The notes under the pieces were generated by a model that worked only from the letters and a program-made list of their open reading frames with translations, searched no databases and had not been told where the DNA came from. Below, one piece after another: positions 35,228 to 43,976 of a DNA stretch of 64,000 bases. The stretch's first letter is position 1. Every line of letters starts with the position of its first letter. The stretch is from Piscirickettsiaceae bacterium. GTDB lineage: Bacteria > Pseudomonadota > Gammaproteobacteria > Nitrosococcales > Methylophagaceae. Both the position numbers and the translations under genes were made by a program. The stretch lies in assembly GCA_024685995.1 (NCBI GenBank), contig JAIBDY010000003.1:1-64000 (forward strand), read 5' to 3'.

Positions 35228-36394
35228 ATGGAAACTACCTCCTCCTCTCTCTTAACACTGGGGGCCATTCTTTTATTGGGCTTACTCACGGCTGAATTGG
35301 CTCGCCGTACTTTCTTGCCTCGGGTTACCCTTTTACTCATTTTTGGTATCGCCATTGGTCGCAGCGGCTTTGACCTTATCCCTGCCATCTTTAGCCAACA
35401 TTTTGAACAAATTGCCGATCTCACATTACTCATGGTCGGTTTTTTACTCGGCGGCAAGCTCACGAAAACAAGCATGGCGAATTCTGCTTACCAAACCGTA
35501 GGGATCTCTATCAGTGCAGCTTTATTTACGACCTTGTTGGTTAGCTTAACCCTCATTTTCCTCGGGCTAAAACTCGAAATTGCCATCATCTTAGGTTGTA
35601 TTGCTGCTGCCACCGATCCTGTCGTCATCGTTGACATCATTGCAGAAACAAAAACGAAAAATAAGTTTAGTAAATTATTATTGACTATCGTTGCGCTCGA
35701 CGATATCTGGGCATTAATATTATTTGCATTTGGCCTAACGTTGGTATCCGCGTTAAATGGTCATAGCATAAACGCTAGTTTTATGGTCGTTGCCTTACAA
35801 GAAATTGTCGGCGCATTGTTGCTAGGTATTGTTATCGGTCTACCAGCGGCATACTTAACTGGACGTATCAAATCTGGACAGCCGATGTTGACAGAAGCGT
35901 TGGGCATTGTTTTTCTGTGTGGTGGAATCGCCATGTGGTTCGAAGTGTCTTATTTAATTGCCGCAATGACGATGGGTGCCGTGATTGCGAATACGGCAAA
36001 ACATCATCATTATCCGTTTCACGCAATTGAAGGCATTGAATCACAATTCATGCTGGTTTTCTTTATCTTAGCCGGCGCCACACTTGAAGTCAGCACACTC
36101 AACACCATTGGTCTTATGGGACTTGTTTATATTGCGAGTCGACTCGTAGGTAAATACCTCGGCGCCAAACTAGGCGCACATCTTACCCGAACCGATCCGA
36201 TCACAAAGCGCCAGATCGGCACAGCCTTATTCCCGCAAGCTGGGGTGGCGATAGGCATGGCATTAGTTGCGACCTATCAGTTTCCAGAATATCACCAAAC
36301 CTTGTTACCTATTGCTATCAGCACCACCATTTTCTTTGAAATTCTCGGACCGGTTTTCACTCGCTTATCCATTCAGAAATCTACTCAGCTGTGA
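35228..36394 (+). CDS. Monovalent cation:proton antiporter, CPA2 (Kef-type) membrane domain
   Basis: A 388-residue polytopic protein with about 12 hydrophobic segments. ELARRTFLPRVTLLLIFGIAIG, CIAAATDPVVIVDII (the TDP motif of the ion site) and ALFPQAGVAIGMALVA identify the sodium/hydrogen exchanger fold. It lacks the C-terminal TrkA/RCK domain of complete KefB/KefC, so it is a membrane-only family member. Cation specificity (Na+ or K+) is not clear. It stands alone between the HugZ-like gene and the cytochrome gene. Confidence 0.85.
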   Translation: METTSSSLLTLGAILLLGLLTAELARRTFLPRVTLLLIFGIAIGRSGFDLIPAIFSQHFEQIADLTLLMVGFLLGGKLTKTSMANSAYQTVGISISAALFTTLLVSLTLIFLGLKLEIAIILGCIAAATDPVVIVDIIAETKTKNKFSKLLLTIVALDDIWALILFAFGLTLVSALNGHSINASFMVVALQEIVGALLLGIVIGLPAAYLTGRIKSGQPMLTEALGIVFLCGGIAMWFEVSYLIAAMTMGAVIANTAKHHHYPFHAIEGIESQFMLVFFILAGATLEVSTLNTIGLMGLVYIASRLVGKYLGAKLGAHLTRTDPITKRQIGTALFPQAGVAIGMALVATYQFPEYHQTLLPIAISTTIFFEILGPVFTRLSIQKSTQL

Positions 36395-36438
36395 CAACGC
36401 CCTTTCAGGCTTGTGTCAAAATTGATTTATCGGTTACT

Positions 36439-36524
36439 ATTGAATTGTGCTTTACTGGCAGCGACTGTAACCATAAAAGAGATTGAATTGTGCTTTACTG
36501 GCAGCGACTGTAACCATAAAAGAG
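36439..36524. repeat. 43-bp perfect tandem duplication before the cytochrome c'-like gene
   Basis: Copy 1 is 36439-36481 and copy 2 is 36482-36524; both begin ATTGAATTGTGCTTTACTGG and end CATAAAAGAG. The second copy supplies the AGAGAG ribosome site. The inner TTAC-tggcagcgact-GTAA forms an imperfect inverted repeat, so the duplication doubles a possible operator. Confidence 0.95.
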
Positions 36525-36534
36525 AGCGTATACA

Positions 36535-36963
36535 ATGATTAACAAACACTATATCCTCGCCTCAATACTACTCATTTTTATCGGCAAACCTGCCATGGCC
36601 GATGAGGATCCGAGACAAATGGTCGAGTTGCCCAAGATGATGCAACAACACATGATGGCCAATATGCGTGATCATTTGGTCACGATCAATGAAATACTGA
36701 TTCACATGTCAAATGATCGACTAGATGAAGCAGCAGAACTAGCAGAGTCGCGCCTAGGTATGAGCTCATTGAAATCGCATAAAGCTAGTCATATGGCTAA
36801 GTTCATGCCTGAAGGCATGCAACAGATAGGGAGTGGTATGCATCGGGCAGCGAGCCGCTTTGCACTCAAAGTACAGGAAGGTGATCCCTTACCCGCTTAT
36901 AGAGTCCTATCAGAAGTCACTAGTTCTTGTGTTGCTTGTCACTCGGCTTATCGTATTCACTGA
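36535..36963 (+). CDS. Periplasmic cytochrome c'-like monoheme protein
   Basis: A 142-residue exported protein: signal peptide MINKHYILASILLIFIGKPAMA, a Met- and His-rich helical body, and one CVACH heme-binding motif near the C terminus (SSCVACHSAYRIH). A C-terminal CxxCH in a small four-helix protein is the arrangement of the cytochrome c'/c556 family. The function could be electron transfer or binding of NO; the sequence does not separate these. Upstream lies the 43-bp tandem duplication, which extends into its ribosome site. Confidence 0.85.
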   Translation: MINKHYILASILLIFIGKPAMADEDPRQMVELPKMMQQHMMANMRDHLVTINEILIHMSNDRLDEAAELAESRLGMSSLKSHKASHMAKFMPEGMQQIGSGMHRAASRFALKVQEGDPLPAYRVLSEVTSSCVACHSAYRIH

Positions 36964-37163
36964 TGTCAGCACTACTTCATGATGGCTTGGTTCAGCAACA
37001 CAAACGATTATTTAACCTGTATCGGATTATCAGAAACCAGCTGAAAAATGTTCGACTATTCACTCTGCACCAAACTTAGTTTTTTATTCCTATAGAAAGT
37101 ACGATATCTGTGTTGAGTTTTAACGCTGTCAGCACAAGCCATTAAAAACACAAGATACAACAG

Positions 37164-38063
37164 ATGACTAAACTGGATTTTGATTTCAATTTTAAAGACA
37201 TTGTCGAACTGGCGACCGATGTCATTATCGTCACCAAAGCATTTCCAATCAATGCACCAGGCCCTGAAATAGTCTATGTCAACAAAGCATTTACAGACTT
37301 AACTGGCTACAGCAAAGAAGAAGCGTTGGGTGACAATCCACGCATTCTACAATCAAGCGATACCGACGAAGAAACAAAGAAAATCATTCGGCATGGATTA
37401 GAACAACAAGTGCCCGTAAGGGTAACTATCAAGAATTACACTAAATCTGGGCAGGAATATTGGCTTGATTTGAGTATAGTACCTTTAAAAAATGCGCAAG
37501 GTATTTTGACCCATTTTGTTGCTATTGAACGTGATGCAACTGAGCAAAAAGAAAATGAAGAAAAGCTTGAGAGATTATCAAGAACGGATCCATTAACAGG
37601 ATTACTCAATAGGAGATCCTTTGACGAACTTATCAAGAATGAGCTGATGCGCTTTAGACGCTGTGGTGAGGTATATTCAGTTCTCATGCTCGATATAGAC
37701 CACTTTAAGCGCATAAATGATAACTATGGCCATTCAACGGGTGATCATGCCATTCAAGCTATCACTCGAGCCTGCGAATCCAATTTGAGGGTGTACGATA
37801 AGATGGCTAGAATCGGTGGCGAAGAATTTTGTGTGCTGTTACCCAAGACCAATAAAAATCTTGCCTATACCGTAGCAGAAAAATTAAGAGAAGTGATCGG
37901 GCAGACCTCGATACCGACAAGCGAGGGAGCGACTTCGCTAACCATCAGCATTGGTGTCTCTGAAGTTGACAATACCGACCCTGACCATTATACAACTTTG
38001 AAGAGAGCAGATAAGCTTTTGTACAAAGCGAAGAAAGCTGGACGTAATAAGGTGTGTCTCTAA
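37164..38063 (+). CDS. PAS-GGDEF diguanylate cyclase
   Basis: A 299-residue cytosolic signalling protein. A PAS domain (about 15-125) contains FTDLTGYSKEEALGDNPRIL and the PAC-like IVPLKNAQGILTHFVAIERD. A short coiled coil (EQKENEEKLERLSRTD) leads to a complete GGDEF domain with PLTGLLNRRSF, LDIDHFKRINDNYGHSTGD and the active-site GGEEF. RVYD, an RxxD inhibitory site, stands five residues before it. It should make cyclic di-GMP and be product-inhibited. The usual LOV cysteine motif is replaced by NPRILQSS, so it is not a blue-light sensor. No EAL domain. Confidence 0.94.
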   Translation: MTKLDFDFNFKDIVELATDVIIVTKAFPINAPGPEIVYVNKAFTDLTGYSKEEALGDNPRILQSSDTDEETKKIIRHGLEQQVPVRVTIKNYTKSGQEYWLDLSIVPLKNAQGILTHFVAIERDATEQKENEEKLERLSRTDPLTGLLNRRSFDELIKNELMRFRRCGEVYSVLMLDIDHFKRINDNYGHSTGDHAIQAITRACESNLRVYDKMARIGGEEFCVLLPKTNKNLAYTVAEKLREVIGQTSIPTSEGATSLTISIGVSEVDNTDPDHYTTLKRADKLLYKAKKAGRNKVCL

Positions 38064-38206
38064 GTTACTTTATTTTTGTATGCACATCGCCCTTATGTGC
38101 ATTCACTAAAAACAAATGGGCTTCTCTTCCAATTTAACAATAGCAATGCTTTATGATTAACAATCAATAATATACAACAGCTATTAACTAATCAAAAAAG
38201 CCAACT

Positions 38207-38854
38207 ATGCCAATTGTCAGTATTTTTATCGTTTTCTTTATCTCTGCGTGTTCGTCAATGCAACAAGGGCAAACGCAGCATAACGTCTCAGATATCCCAC
38301 AGCCTAATCGTTATGAGATACTGCTTGATCGTGTCAAAAAACAACCCGATCTCGCATCAATCATCGCATTGAGACAAGTGTCTATTTTAAGCGATCGTTA
38401 CCCCATCAACACCACAACCGAACAAACATTGAACCAGCAATTGTTTAAGGCATTAGCCAATGGTAACTGGTCGTTGTGCCTTGAGAAGGCTAACGCCCTA
38501 TTAGCGCACAATTACATCAGCTTGAACGGCCATTATGGTGCGATGGCATGCAGTGTTGAGTCGGGTGAAATAGCGCAAGGGCAGTATCATCAGTCATTAT
38601 TAAATATGCTCTTGGAAGCCATTTGGACTACCGGTAATGGGGAATCACTTCGGTCAGCCTTTCTATCGACCAATACCATCGAAATAGATGCGTTTATCGA
38701 GTTTCATGGTTTAGAGCTCGTCCATCGCACCCTGATGCAGAACGAAGGCAAAGTATTCGATCTAACCACACTTAAAGATCCTAAAAGTGGTGAGCAGTTC
38801 AATTGGTATTTTGAGATCAGTACCGAACACCAACACACTCAAGCCATTGACTGA
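38207..38854 (+). CDS. DUF4919-like lipoprotein
   Basis: A 215-residue protein whose N terminus IVSIFIVFFISACSS has a lipobox ending at Cys15. The rest is soluble and helical, with NGHYGAMACSVESG, GQYHQSLLNMLLEAIWTTGNGESLRSAF and EFHGLELVHRTLM; the overall form resembles DUF4919 proteins but the match is by memory. It ends inside an 18-bp inverted repeat and converges on the ferritin-like gene. Function unknown. Confidence 0.7.
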   Translation: MPIVSIFIVFFISACSSMQQGQTQHNVSDIPQPNRYEILLDRVKKQPDLASIIALRQVSILSDRYPINTTTEQTLNQQLFKALANGNWSLCLEKANALLAHNYISLNGHYGAMACSVESGEIAQGQYHQSLLNMLLEAIWTTGNGESLRSAFLSTNTIEIDAFIEFHGLELVHRTLMQNEGKVFDLTTLKDPKSGEQFNWYFEISTEHQHTQAID

Positions 38855-38878
38855 ATGTATAGTCAATGGCTTGAGTGT
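38835..38878. terminator. Perfect 18-bp inverted repeat, bidirectional terminator-like
   Basis: Left arm 38835-38852 and right arm 38861-38878 are perfectly complementary, with an 8-base loop. The left arm contains the last codons and part of the stop of the lipoprotein gene. It lies between convergent genes; no U tract is present, so termination would be inefficient or Rho-assisted. Confidence 0.6.
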
Positions 38879-38889
38879 TAATCGCTTCG

Positions 38890-39177
38890 TTATGAATGCG
38901 CTATTGGCGTATCGGTAAATAGGTAATCTTTTAGCTCTTTATCCATTCGTGGATCTTGACGGCGAATCCATTCAAGCACCATCGCGGCATGTTCTTTCTC
39001 TTCGTCTCGATTGTGCGCCAAAATAGCTTTAAGCTCTTCGTTTTTACAGGCATCAACACGTTGGTTATACCAGTCTACGGCTTCAAGCTCTTCCATCAGC
39101 GAAGTAATCGCACGGTGCATGTCGCGCGTTTCATCGCTTAATTCATTAATCGGTTCGTGGTAACCTTCGTTAGACAT
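38890..39177 (-). CDS. Encapsulated ferritin (EncFtn)-like protein, no encapsulin gene adjacent
   Basis: A 95-residue two-helix ferritin-like protein. The segment MEELEAVDWYNQRVDA and HNRDEEKEHAAMVLEWIRR match Rhodospirillum rubrum EncFtn closely; by that alignment the ferroxidase residues are Glu30, Glu60 and His63, and entry-site Glu29, Glu32 and Trp36 are also kept. EncFtn oxidises Fe(II) inside an encapsulin shell. Here the chain stops at TDTPIAHS, with no cargo-loading tail, and no encapsulin gene is present in the flanking genes (bioA and a lipoprotein). It may work free in the cytosol, or the shell is encoded elsewhere. GGAG stands before the ATG. Confidence 0.88.
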   Translation of the reverse strand: MSNEGYHEPINELSDETRDMHRAITSLMEELEAVDWYNQRVDACKNEELKAILAHNRDEEKEHAAMVLEWIRRQDPRMDKELKDYLFTDTPIAHS

Positions 39178-39237
39178 TGTGCTCTCCTTGTTAATAAGTC
39201 CGCTTTGTCATCATCATAACGCGTTCTTGCAATAGCT

Positions 39238-40539
39238 TTATAGCCATTTTTCAGTTAATGCACCAATTATGGTTCCGATGGCTGTCGTTAACTGTGACAA
39301 TTCTTCGGACGTAATAATATAAGGCGGCATAATATAAATTAAGTTTCTAAAAGGTCTTATCCACACCCCTTGATCCACAATAAATGCAGGTAGCCAGTCC
39401 ATGTCTTCCCACAACTCTTGTGTTAACTCGACAATCCCTATTGCCCCTTTGACTCTAACATCTTTGACCAAGGGTTGAGCTTGATACGGCATCAATTCAG
39501 CTAATAATTGTTGCTCTATTGTTTGGACTTGTTGTTGCCAATTCGATTCAGTCAAAATAGCTAAACTTTCGCAAGCTACGCGACAGGCCAATGGATTAGC
39601 CATAAAGGTCGGTCCATGCATTAAGACGCCCTTGCCATCCGCGCTGATACCTGTCGCGACCTTGTCGGTACACAGGGTCGCAGCCAAGGTCATATACCCC
39701 CCAGTCAACGCCTTGCCTAAACAAAGAATATCAGGACAAATGTTCGCTTGCTCATAAGCAAACAATGTCCCTGTTCGACCAAATCCTGTTGCGATCTCGT
39801 CTAAAATCAATAGCACATCATATTGGTCGCATAAGCGTCGTACTTGACGTAAATATTCCGGGCAATAGATCCGCATGCCGCCAGCACCTTGTACTAAGGG
39901 CTCAAGTATGACCGCGGCCAATTCCTGATGGTGGGTGGCTATCAGTTGTGTAAATGTTGCAATATCACCTTGTTGCCAATCTTCGTCGCGTTGACACGTT
40001 GGTGCCGGGGCAAAAAGCTGTCTTGCCAACACGTCTTCGAATAAATGATGCATGCCATTATCAGGGTCGCTCACTGACATCGCCCCAAAGGTATCCCCGT
40101 GATAACCATTTCGCACTGTCAACAATCGACGTTTTCCAGTCTGCCCCTGAGCAAACCAACATTGAATCGCCATCTTTATCGCAACTTCGACGGACACTGA
40201 ACCAGAGTCAGCAAAAAAGACTTTTTGTAAGGGAGCAGCCGTGATGTCAACTAATTTACGCGCGAGATCAATCGCTGGCGCATGCGTTAACCCACCAAAC
40301 ATAACATGTGACATATCATCAATTTGTTGTTTTGCCGCCTGATTCAAACGAGGATGATTGTAACCATGAATCGTTGACCACCACGATGACATGCCATCTA
40401 CAATGTCACGACCATCTGCCAACCTTAACTTAACCCCCGCCGCTGACCTTACTTCATGCATCGGAACTGGTTTTATCACACTACTATACGGGTGCCAGAT
40501 ATGATGAGCATCGAACAATAAATTATCTATATTTTCCAT
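39238..40539 (-). CDS. bioA: Adenosylmethionine-8-amino-7-oxononanoate aminotransferase
   Basis: A 433-residue PLP enzyme that makes 7,8-diaminopelargonate for biotin. FDAHHIWHPYSSVIKP opens the protein, DGMSSWWSTIHGYNHP is the substrate region, and DEIATGFGRTG and CLGKALTGGYMTLAAT hold the PLP Asp and Schiff-base Lys. Length is typical. Other bio genes are absent here, so bioA is not in a biotin operon. It is transcribed away from the GCS2-family gene with about 150 bases between starts. Confidence 0.96.
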   Translation of the reverse strand: MENIDNLLFDAHHIWHPYSSVIKPVPMHEVRSAAGVKLRLADGRDIVDGMSSWWSTIHGYNHPRLNQAAKQQIDDMSHVMFGGLTHAPAIDLARKLVDITAAPLQKVFFADSGSVSVEVAIKMAIQCWFAQGQTGKRRLLTVRNGYHGDTFGAMSVSDPDNGMHHLFEDVLARQLFAPAPTCQRDEDWQQGDIATFTQLIATHHQELAAVILEPLVQGAGGMRIYCPEYLRQVRRLCDQYDVLLILDEIATGFGRTGTLFAYEQANICPDILCLGKALTGGYMTLAATLCTDKVATGISADGKGVLMHGPTFMANPLACRVACESLAILTESNWQQQVQTIEQQLLAELMPYQAQPLVKDVRVKGAIGIVELTQELWEDMDWLPAFIVDQGVWIRPFRNLIYIMPPYIITSEELSQLTTAIGTIIGALTEKWL

Positions 40540-40693
40540 GCGGCGATCATAACAGTGTTGCTAGATAATCTTTAACAAATTCATTCTTATCTGCGCCATA
40601 ATTCGATAGTGAAAAGCGCTTTCACATATTTAACTGACAATGTCACTATGCTATAACTATACGATAGAACGGTTTGGCTATATGGAGAACATC

Positions 40694-42127
40694 ATGGGTC
40701 AAGAAATTTCTCAGTCACATTTTGATGCTGTAGATTTTGACCGCTTTCATCGCAAACTCACGTCGGAAACACAATTGCTCTCAGAATGGTTTCAAAGCCA
40801 GGCCTTAACGCCAACTAAGCTTATTGCTGGCTTAGAAATTGAAGCTTGGTTAATCGACAAAAACATGCGGCCCGCCCCAATCAATGAGCACTATTTAGCA
40901 ACGATAGATGAGCCTTTAGCCAGTGCTGAGCTAGCTAAATTTAATATTGAGCTTAATACCCACCCGTTGGCTATTGAGGACACAATGCTGAGCCAGCTAC
41001 ATCAGCAATTACAAGACACTTGGCATAATGCTGCCAGCCATGCTGAAGCATTACGAAGTTCTCTGATCATGATTGGGATTCTACCGACATTATTGCCTAC
41101 TGATTTAACGATAAAAAACATGTCTGATTTAAATCGTTACCGGGCGTTAAACGAGCAAATTTTGGCCACGCAGGATTATGGCATTCATCTCAATATCACG
41201 GGTGAAGAACACCTTGATTTATATCACGATGATATTATGATGGAATCGGCTACCACCTCTCTGCAATTGCACACCAAAGTCCCACCTGCCGACGCACACC
41301 ATTATTATAATGCTGCTATTATTGCTTCTGCCCCGATGGTGGCTGTTTGTGCTAATTCACCATATTTATTTAACAAGAACCTTTGGCATGAATCGCGCAT
41401 CGCTTTATTTGAACAAGCTGTGGATATCGGTGGCTATAATGGTGCCTCGCAAGGCCCTGTCAAGCGCGTCAGTTTTGGAACCGGTTACGCTAGGCACTCT
41501 CTCATCGAGTGCTTTGAAGAGAATCTGGCGCACTTTCCTATATTACTGCCCGAGAACTTAGATACCCACTCTGATAGTTTCGCCCACTTAAAACTTCACA
41601 ATGGCACAATTTGGCGCTGGAATCGTCCTCTAATTGGCACCAGCGAGGATGGACAGCCTCATGTTCGTATCGAACATCGTACGCCAGCTTCCGGTCCAAC
41701 ATTGATCGATACCGTCGCCAATGCCGCCTTTTATTTTGGCTTAACAAAAAACTTAACTGACCTGTCTATTCACGATAGTTTGCCACTGCCATTCAGTCAT
41801 GCACGCGATAATTTTTATCGGGCTGCACGCTATGGCCTGAATGCACATATTAGCTGGTTTAATGACAAGCGCCAGCGCTTGCATCAATTAATTTTAGCGG
41901 ATTGTCTTCCACGAGCTCAGGCTGGGCTTGACGCCCTAGGCATTGCAGTTGATGAAAGTGAATATTATTTAAACATCATCAAACAACGCGTAGACAGTGG
42001 GCAAACTGGGAGCCAATGGCAAAGGCAATTTATGCAAAAATATCCTAATGACTTTGTGGCCTTAACCGAACAATACCTTTGCCATCAGCAACAAAACCGC
42101 CCTGTCAGTGAATGGACTTTATCATGA
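40694..42127 (+). CDS. GCS2-family carboxylate-amine ligase (glutamate-cysteine ligase-like)
   Basis: A 477-residue protein of the ATP-dependent carboxylate-amine ligase superfamily. LIAGLEIEAWLIDKNMRPAP (the acidic metal motif), FNIELNTHPL, DYGIHLNITGEEHL and VRIEHRTPASGPT carry the Glu/His/Arg pattern of GCS2 catalytic sites. It differs from GshA of E. coli and is nearer to YbdK-like proteins; the substrate is not known. The ATG at 40694 is preferred because GGAG stands six bases upstream; longer starts exist at 40640 and 40682. Its TGA overlaps the next ATG (ATGA), so it is coupled to an AstE-like hydrolase. Confidence 0.85.
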   Translation: MGQEISQSHFDAVDFDRFHRKLTSETQLLSEWFQSQALTPTKLIAGLEIEAWLIDKNMRPAPINEHYLATIDEPLASAELAKFNIELNTHPLAIEDTMLSQLHQQLQDTWHNAASHAEALRSSLIMIGILPTLLPTDLTIKNMSDLNRYRALNEQILATQDYGIHLNITGEEHLDLYHDDIMMESATTSLQLHTKVPPADAHHYYNAAIIASAPMVAVCANSPYLFNKNLWHESRIALFEQAVDIGGYNGASQGPVKRVSFGTGYARHSLIECFEENLAHFPILLPENLDTHSDSFAHLKLHNGTIWRWNRPLIGTSEDGQPHVRIEHRTPASGPTLIDTVANAAFYFGLTKNLTDLSIHDSLPLPFSHARDNFYRAARYGLNAHISWFNDKRQRLHQLILADCLPRAQAGLDALGIAVDESEYYLNIIKQRVDSGQTGSQWQRQFMQKYPNDFVALTEQYLCHQQQNRPVSEWTLS

Positions 42128-43140
42128 AGAGCAGTCGAGTGATGCAGCTCCATGCGATACCTAAAGGTCTTTTAGAATCTTCGCCTAAAGACTTACAAAC
42201 CATATTAACTGAACCGACATTAATTCATTTAAACGGGGTGCAGACAAAACCTCTCTTTATCTCTGTGCTTTTACATGGCAATGAACCAACTGGATTTTTA
42301 GCCGTTCAAGCGTTACTAAAAAAATATCAAGACCGCCCCTTGCCGCGCGCCCTTTCCATCTTTTTTGGCAATATCACAGCGGCACACAAAGGCGTTCGGC
42401 GGCTTGACGGCCAAGCTGATTACAATCGAATTTGGCCCGGTACGCTATTGGCCGAATGCCCTGAGACACAGATGGCAAGTGATATTGTGGCCATCATGAC
42501 GCAAAAATCACTGTTTGCCAGTATTGATATTCACAACAATACGGGGCTTAACCCGCATTACAGTTGTATCAATAAACTAGAAGCACAGTTTTTACAATTA
42601 GCGACTTTATTTGGCCGTTTTGTAGTGTATTTCACAAGACCCAAAGGCGTGCAATCTGCTGCTTTTGCTGAACATTGCCCTGCTGTAACATTGGAATGTG
42701 GCCGTCCAGGACAACAATATGGTGTCGATCATGCATTGGAATTTATTGAAAGTTGCTTAAATCTCACTGCCTTGCCAGATCACCCCGTACATCAGCAGGA
42801 TATTGACTTATTCCATACCGTGGCACAAGTGTGTGTGCACAATGATGTCGACTTTAGCTTTCACCGCCAAGATGCGGACTTGTTACTGAATGAAGATTTA
42901 GAAACACTGAATTTCACTGAAATTCCTACCGGCACCGTATTTGGACGAGCTCAACATAATTTCAACTCGCCAGTTATTGCTAAAAATGAGGATGGCTTAA
43001 TCGTTACCGACCGATTTTTCTCTGTTCAGCATGGTCGCTTGACCATTAATCGCCCCACAATGCCATCAATGTTAACTTTAGATGAAAAGGTCATCAAGCA
43101 AGATTGTTTATGCTATCTAATGGAGAGGTTGACGATATAA
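42124..43140 (+). CDS. Succinylglutamate desuccinylase/aspartoacylase-family zinc hydrolase
   Basis: A 338-residue M14-like zinc enzyme. LLHGNEPTGFLAVQALL gives the HxxE zinc ligands, SIDIHNNTGLNPHYSC gives the third His and substrate residues, and VTLECGRPGQ holds the catalytic Glu. A C-terminal beta domain follows (about 230-338). The family removes acyl or amide groups from amino acids. Being coupled to a ligase of the GCS2 family, it may act on that enzyme's product or a precursor, which is inference. The start (42124) is chosen from the ATGA overlap. It ends convergently 11 bases from iscA. Confidence 0.87.
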   Translation: MKSSRVMQLHAIPKGLLESSPKDLQTILTEPTLIHLNGVQTKPLFISVLLHGNEPTGFLAVQALLKKYQDRPLPRALSIFFGNITAAHKGVRRLDGQADYNRIWPGTLLAECPETQMASDIVAIMTQKSLFASIDIHNNTGLNPHYSCINKLEAQFLQLATLFGRFVVYFTRPKGVQSAAFAEHCPAVTLECGRPGQQYGVDHALEFIESCLNLTALPDHPVHQQDIDLFHTVAQVCVHNDVDFSFHRQDADLLLNEDLETLNFTEIPTGTVFGRAQHNFNSPVIAKNEDGLIVTDRFFSVQHGRLTINRPTMPSMLTLDEKVIKQDCLCYLMERLTI

Positions 43141-43151
43141 GATATCGCTTA

Positions 43152-43478
43152 TTACTTGGTCGTGCTGAAACTTTCCCCACAACCACAAGCAGAAACGACG
43201 TTTGGATTATTAAATTTAAAGCTCTGGTTCAAGCCTTCTTTCACAAAATCCAACTCCATATCATCTAAAATTGGGAAGCTTTTGGGGTCGACAACAACTT
43301 TGACATCCTCTACTTCAATCACAACATCATCGGCAGCGACCGATTCGGCATAATCCAAGGCATAGCTGTAGCCAGAACAGCCACTTTCTGTCACACCAAT
43401 ACGCAAACCAACACCAGAGCCCCGTTTTTCAACGATATCTCTAATTCGGTTAACGGCTGATTCTGTTAATGTAATCAT
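43152..43478 (-). CDS. iscA: Iron-sulfur cluster assembly protein IscA (HesB family)
   Basis: A 108-residue A-type carrier. TESGCSGYSYALDY supplies the first Cys and SACGCGESF the C-terminal Cys-x-Cys pair that bind iron or a [2Fe-2S] cluster. It follows iscR by nine bases in one transcript. ErpA and SufA share the same motif; IscA is chosen because of the iscR neighbour. iscS, iscU, hscBA and fdx are not next to it, unlike the usual isc operon. Confidence 0.93.
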   Translation of the reverse strand: MITLTESAVNRIRDIVEKRGSGVGLRIGVTESGCSGYSYALDYAESVAADDVVIEVEDVKVVVDPKSFPILDDMELDFVKEGLNQSFKFNNPNVVSACGCGESFSTTK

Positions 43479-43487
43479 ATTTATAGT

Positions 43488-43937
43488 TTATGCCATTTCA
43501 AAGTTAATCACTTTCTCGCCAGCCTGATGGCTATTTTGATGGTTTTTCACCACCTCTCCTAAAGTGATGCCCGCTAAATAGGATTTGATTTGTTCACTCA
43601 AACTTTGCCAAATATCATGGCTAAGACAGTGTTCCTCGCCATTACAGTTGCCTTTACCTTCACAACGCGTGGTATCGACTTTTTCATCGACCGCTGAGAT
43701 CACATCTAATATCGTGACTTTATCAGCAGGGCGACTTAAACGATAACCACCGCCAGGCCCTCGAGAACTGCTCACTAGACCATCACGGCGTAAATGGGCA
43801 AATAATTGTTCTAGATAAGATAAGGAAATCCCTTGACGATCCGAAATATCCGCTAACGTAATTGGACGAATGCCATAGTTCAAGCTTAGATCCAACATGG
43901 CGGTAACTGCGTAACGCCCTTTTGTAGTAAGACGCAT
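43488..43937 (-). CDS. iscR: Rrf2-family iron-sulfur cluster regulator IscR
   Basis: A 149-residue transcription factor. The winged helix ([42 protein letters not shown]) is followed by the cluster ligands [13 protein letters not shown] plus His in LSHD, i.e. C-x5-C-x5-C-x2-H. With a [2Fe-2S] cluster it represses its own promoter, and the matching site lies just upstream. It is transcribed with iscA downstream; cysE, trmJ and queA lie upstream in the same direction. Confidence 0.96.
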   Translation of the reverse strand: MRLTTKGRYAVTAMLDLSLNYGIRPITLADISDRQGISLSYLEQLFAHLRRDGLVSSSRGPGGGYRLSRPADKVTILDVISAVDEKVDTTRCEGKGNCNGEEHCLSHDIWQSLSEQIKSYLAGITLGEVVKNHQNSHQAGEKVINFEMA

Positions 43938-43976
43938 ATAAAAACCCTCTTATCATGTTTATATAATGATTTTTAC

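Noticed and set aside
37310-37360. LOV photoreceptor domain in the PAS-GGDEF protein
   Set aside because: The flavin-binding Cys motif (GRNCRFLQ) is replaced by GDNPRILQSS.
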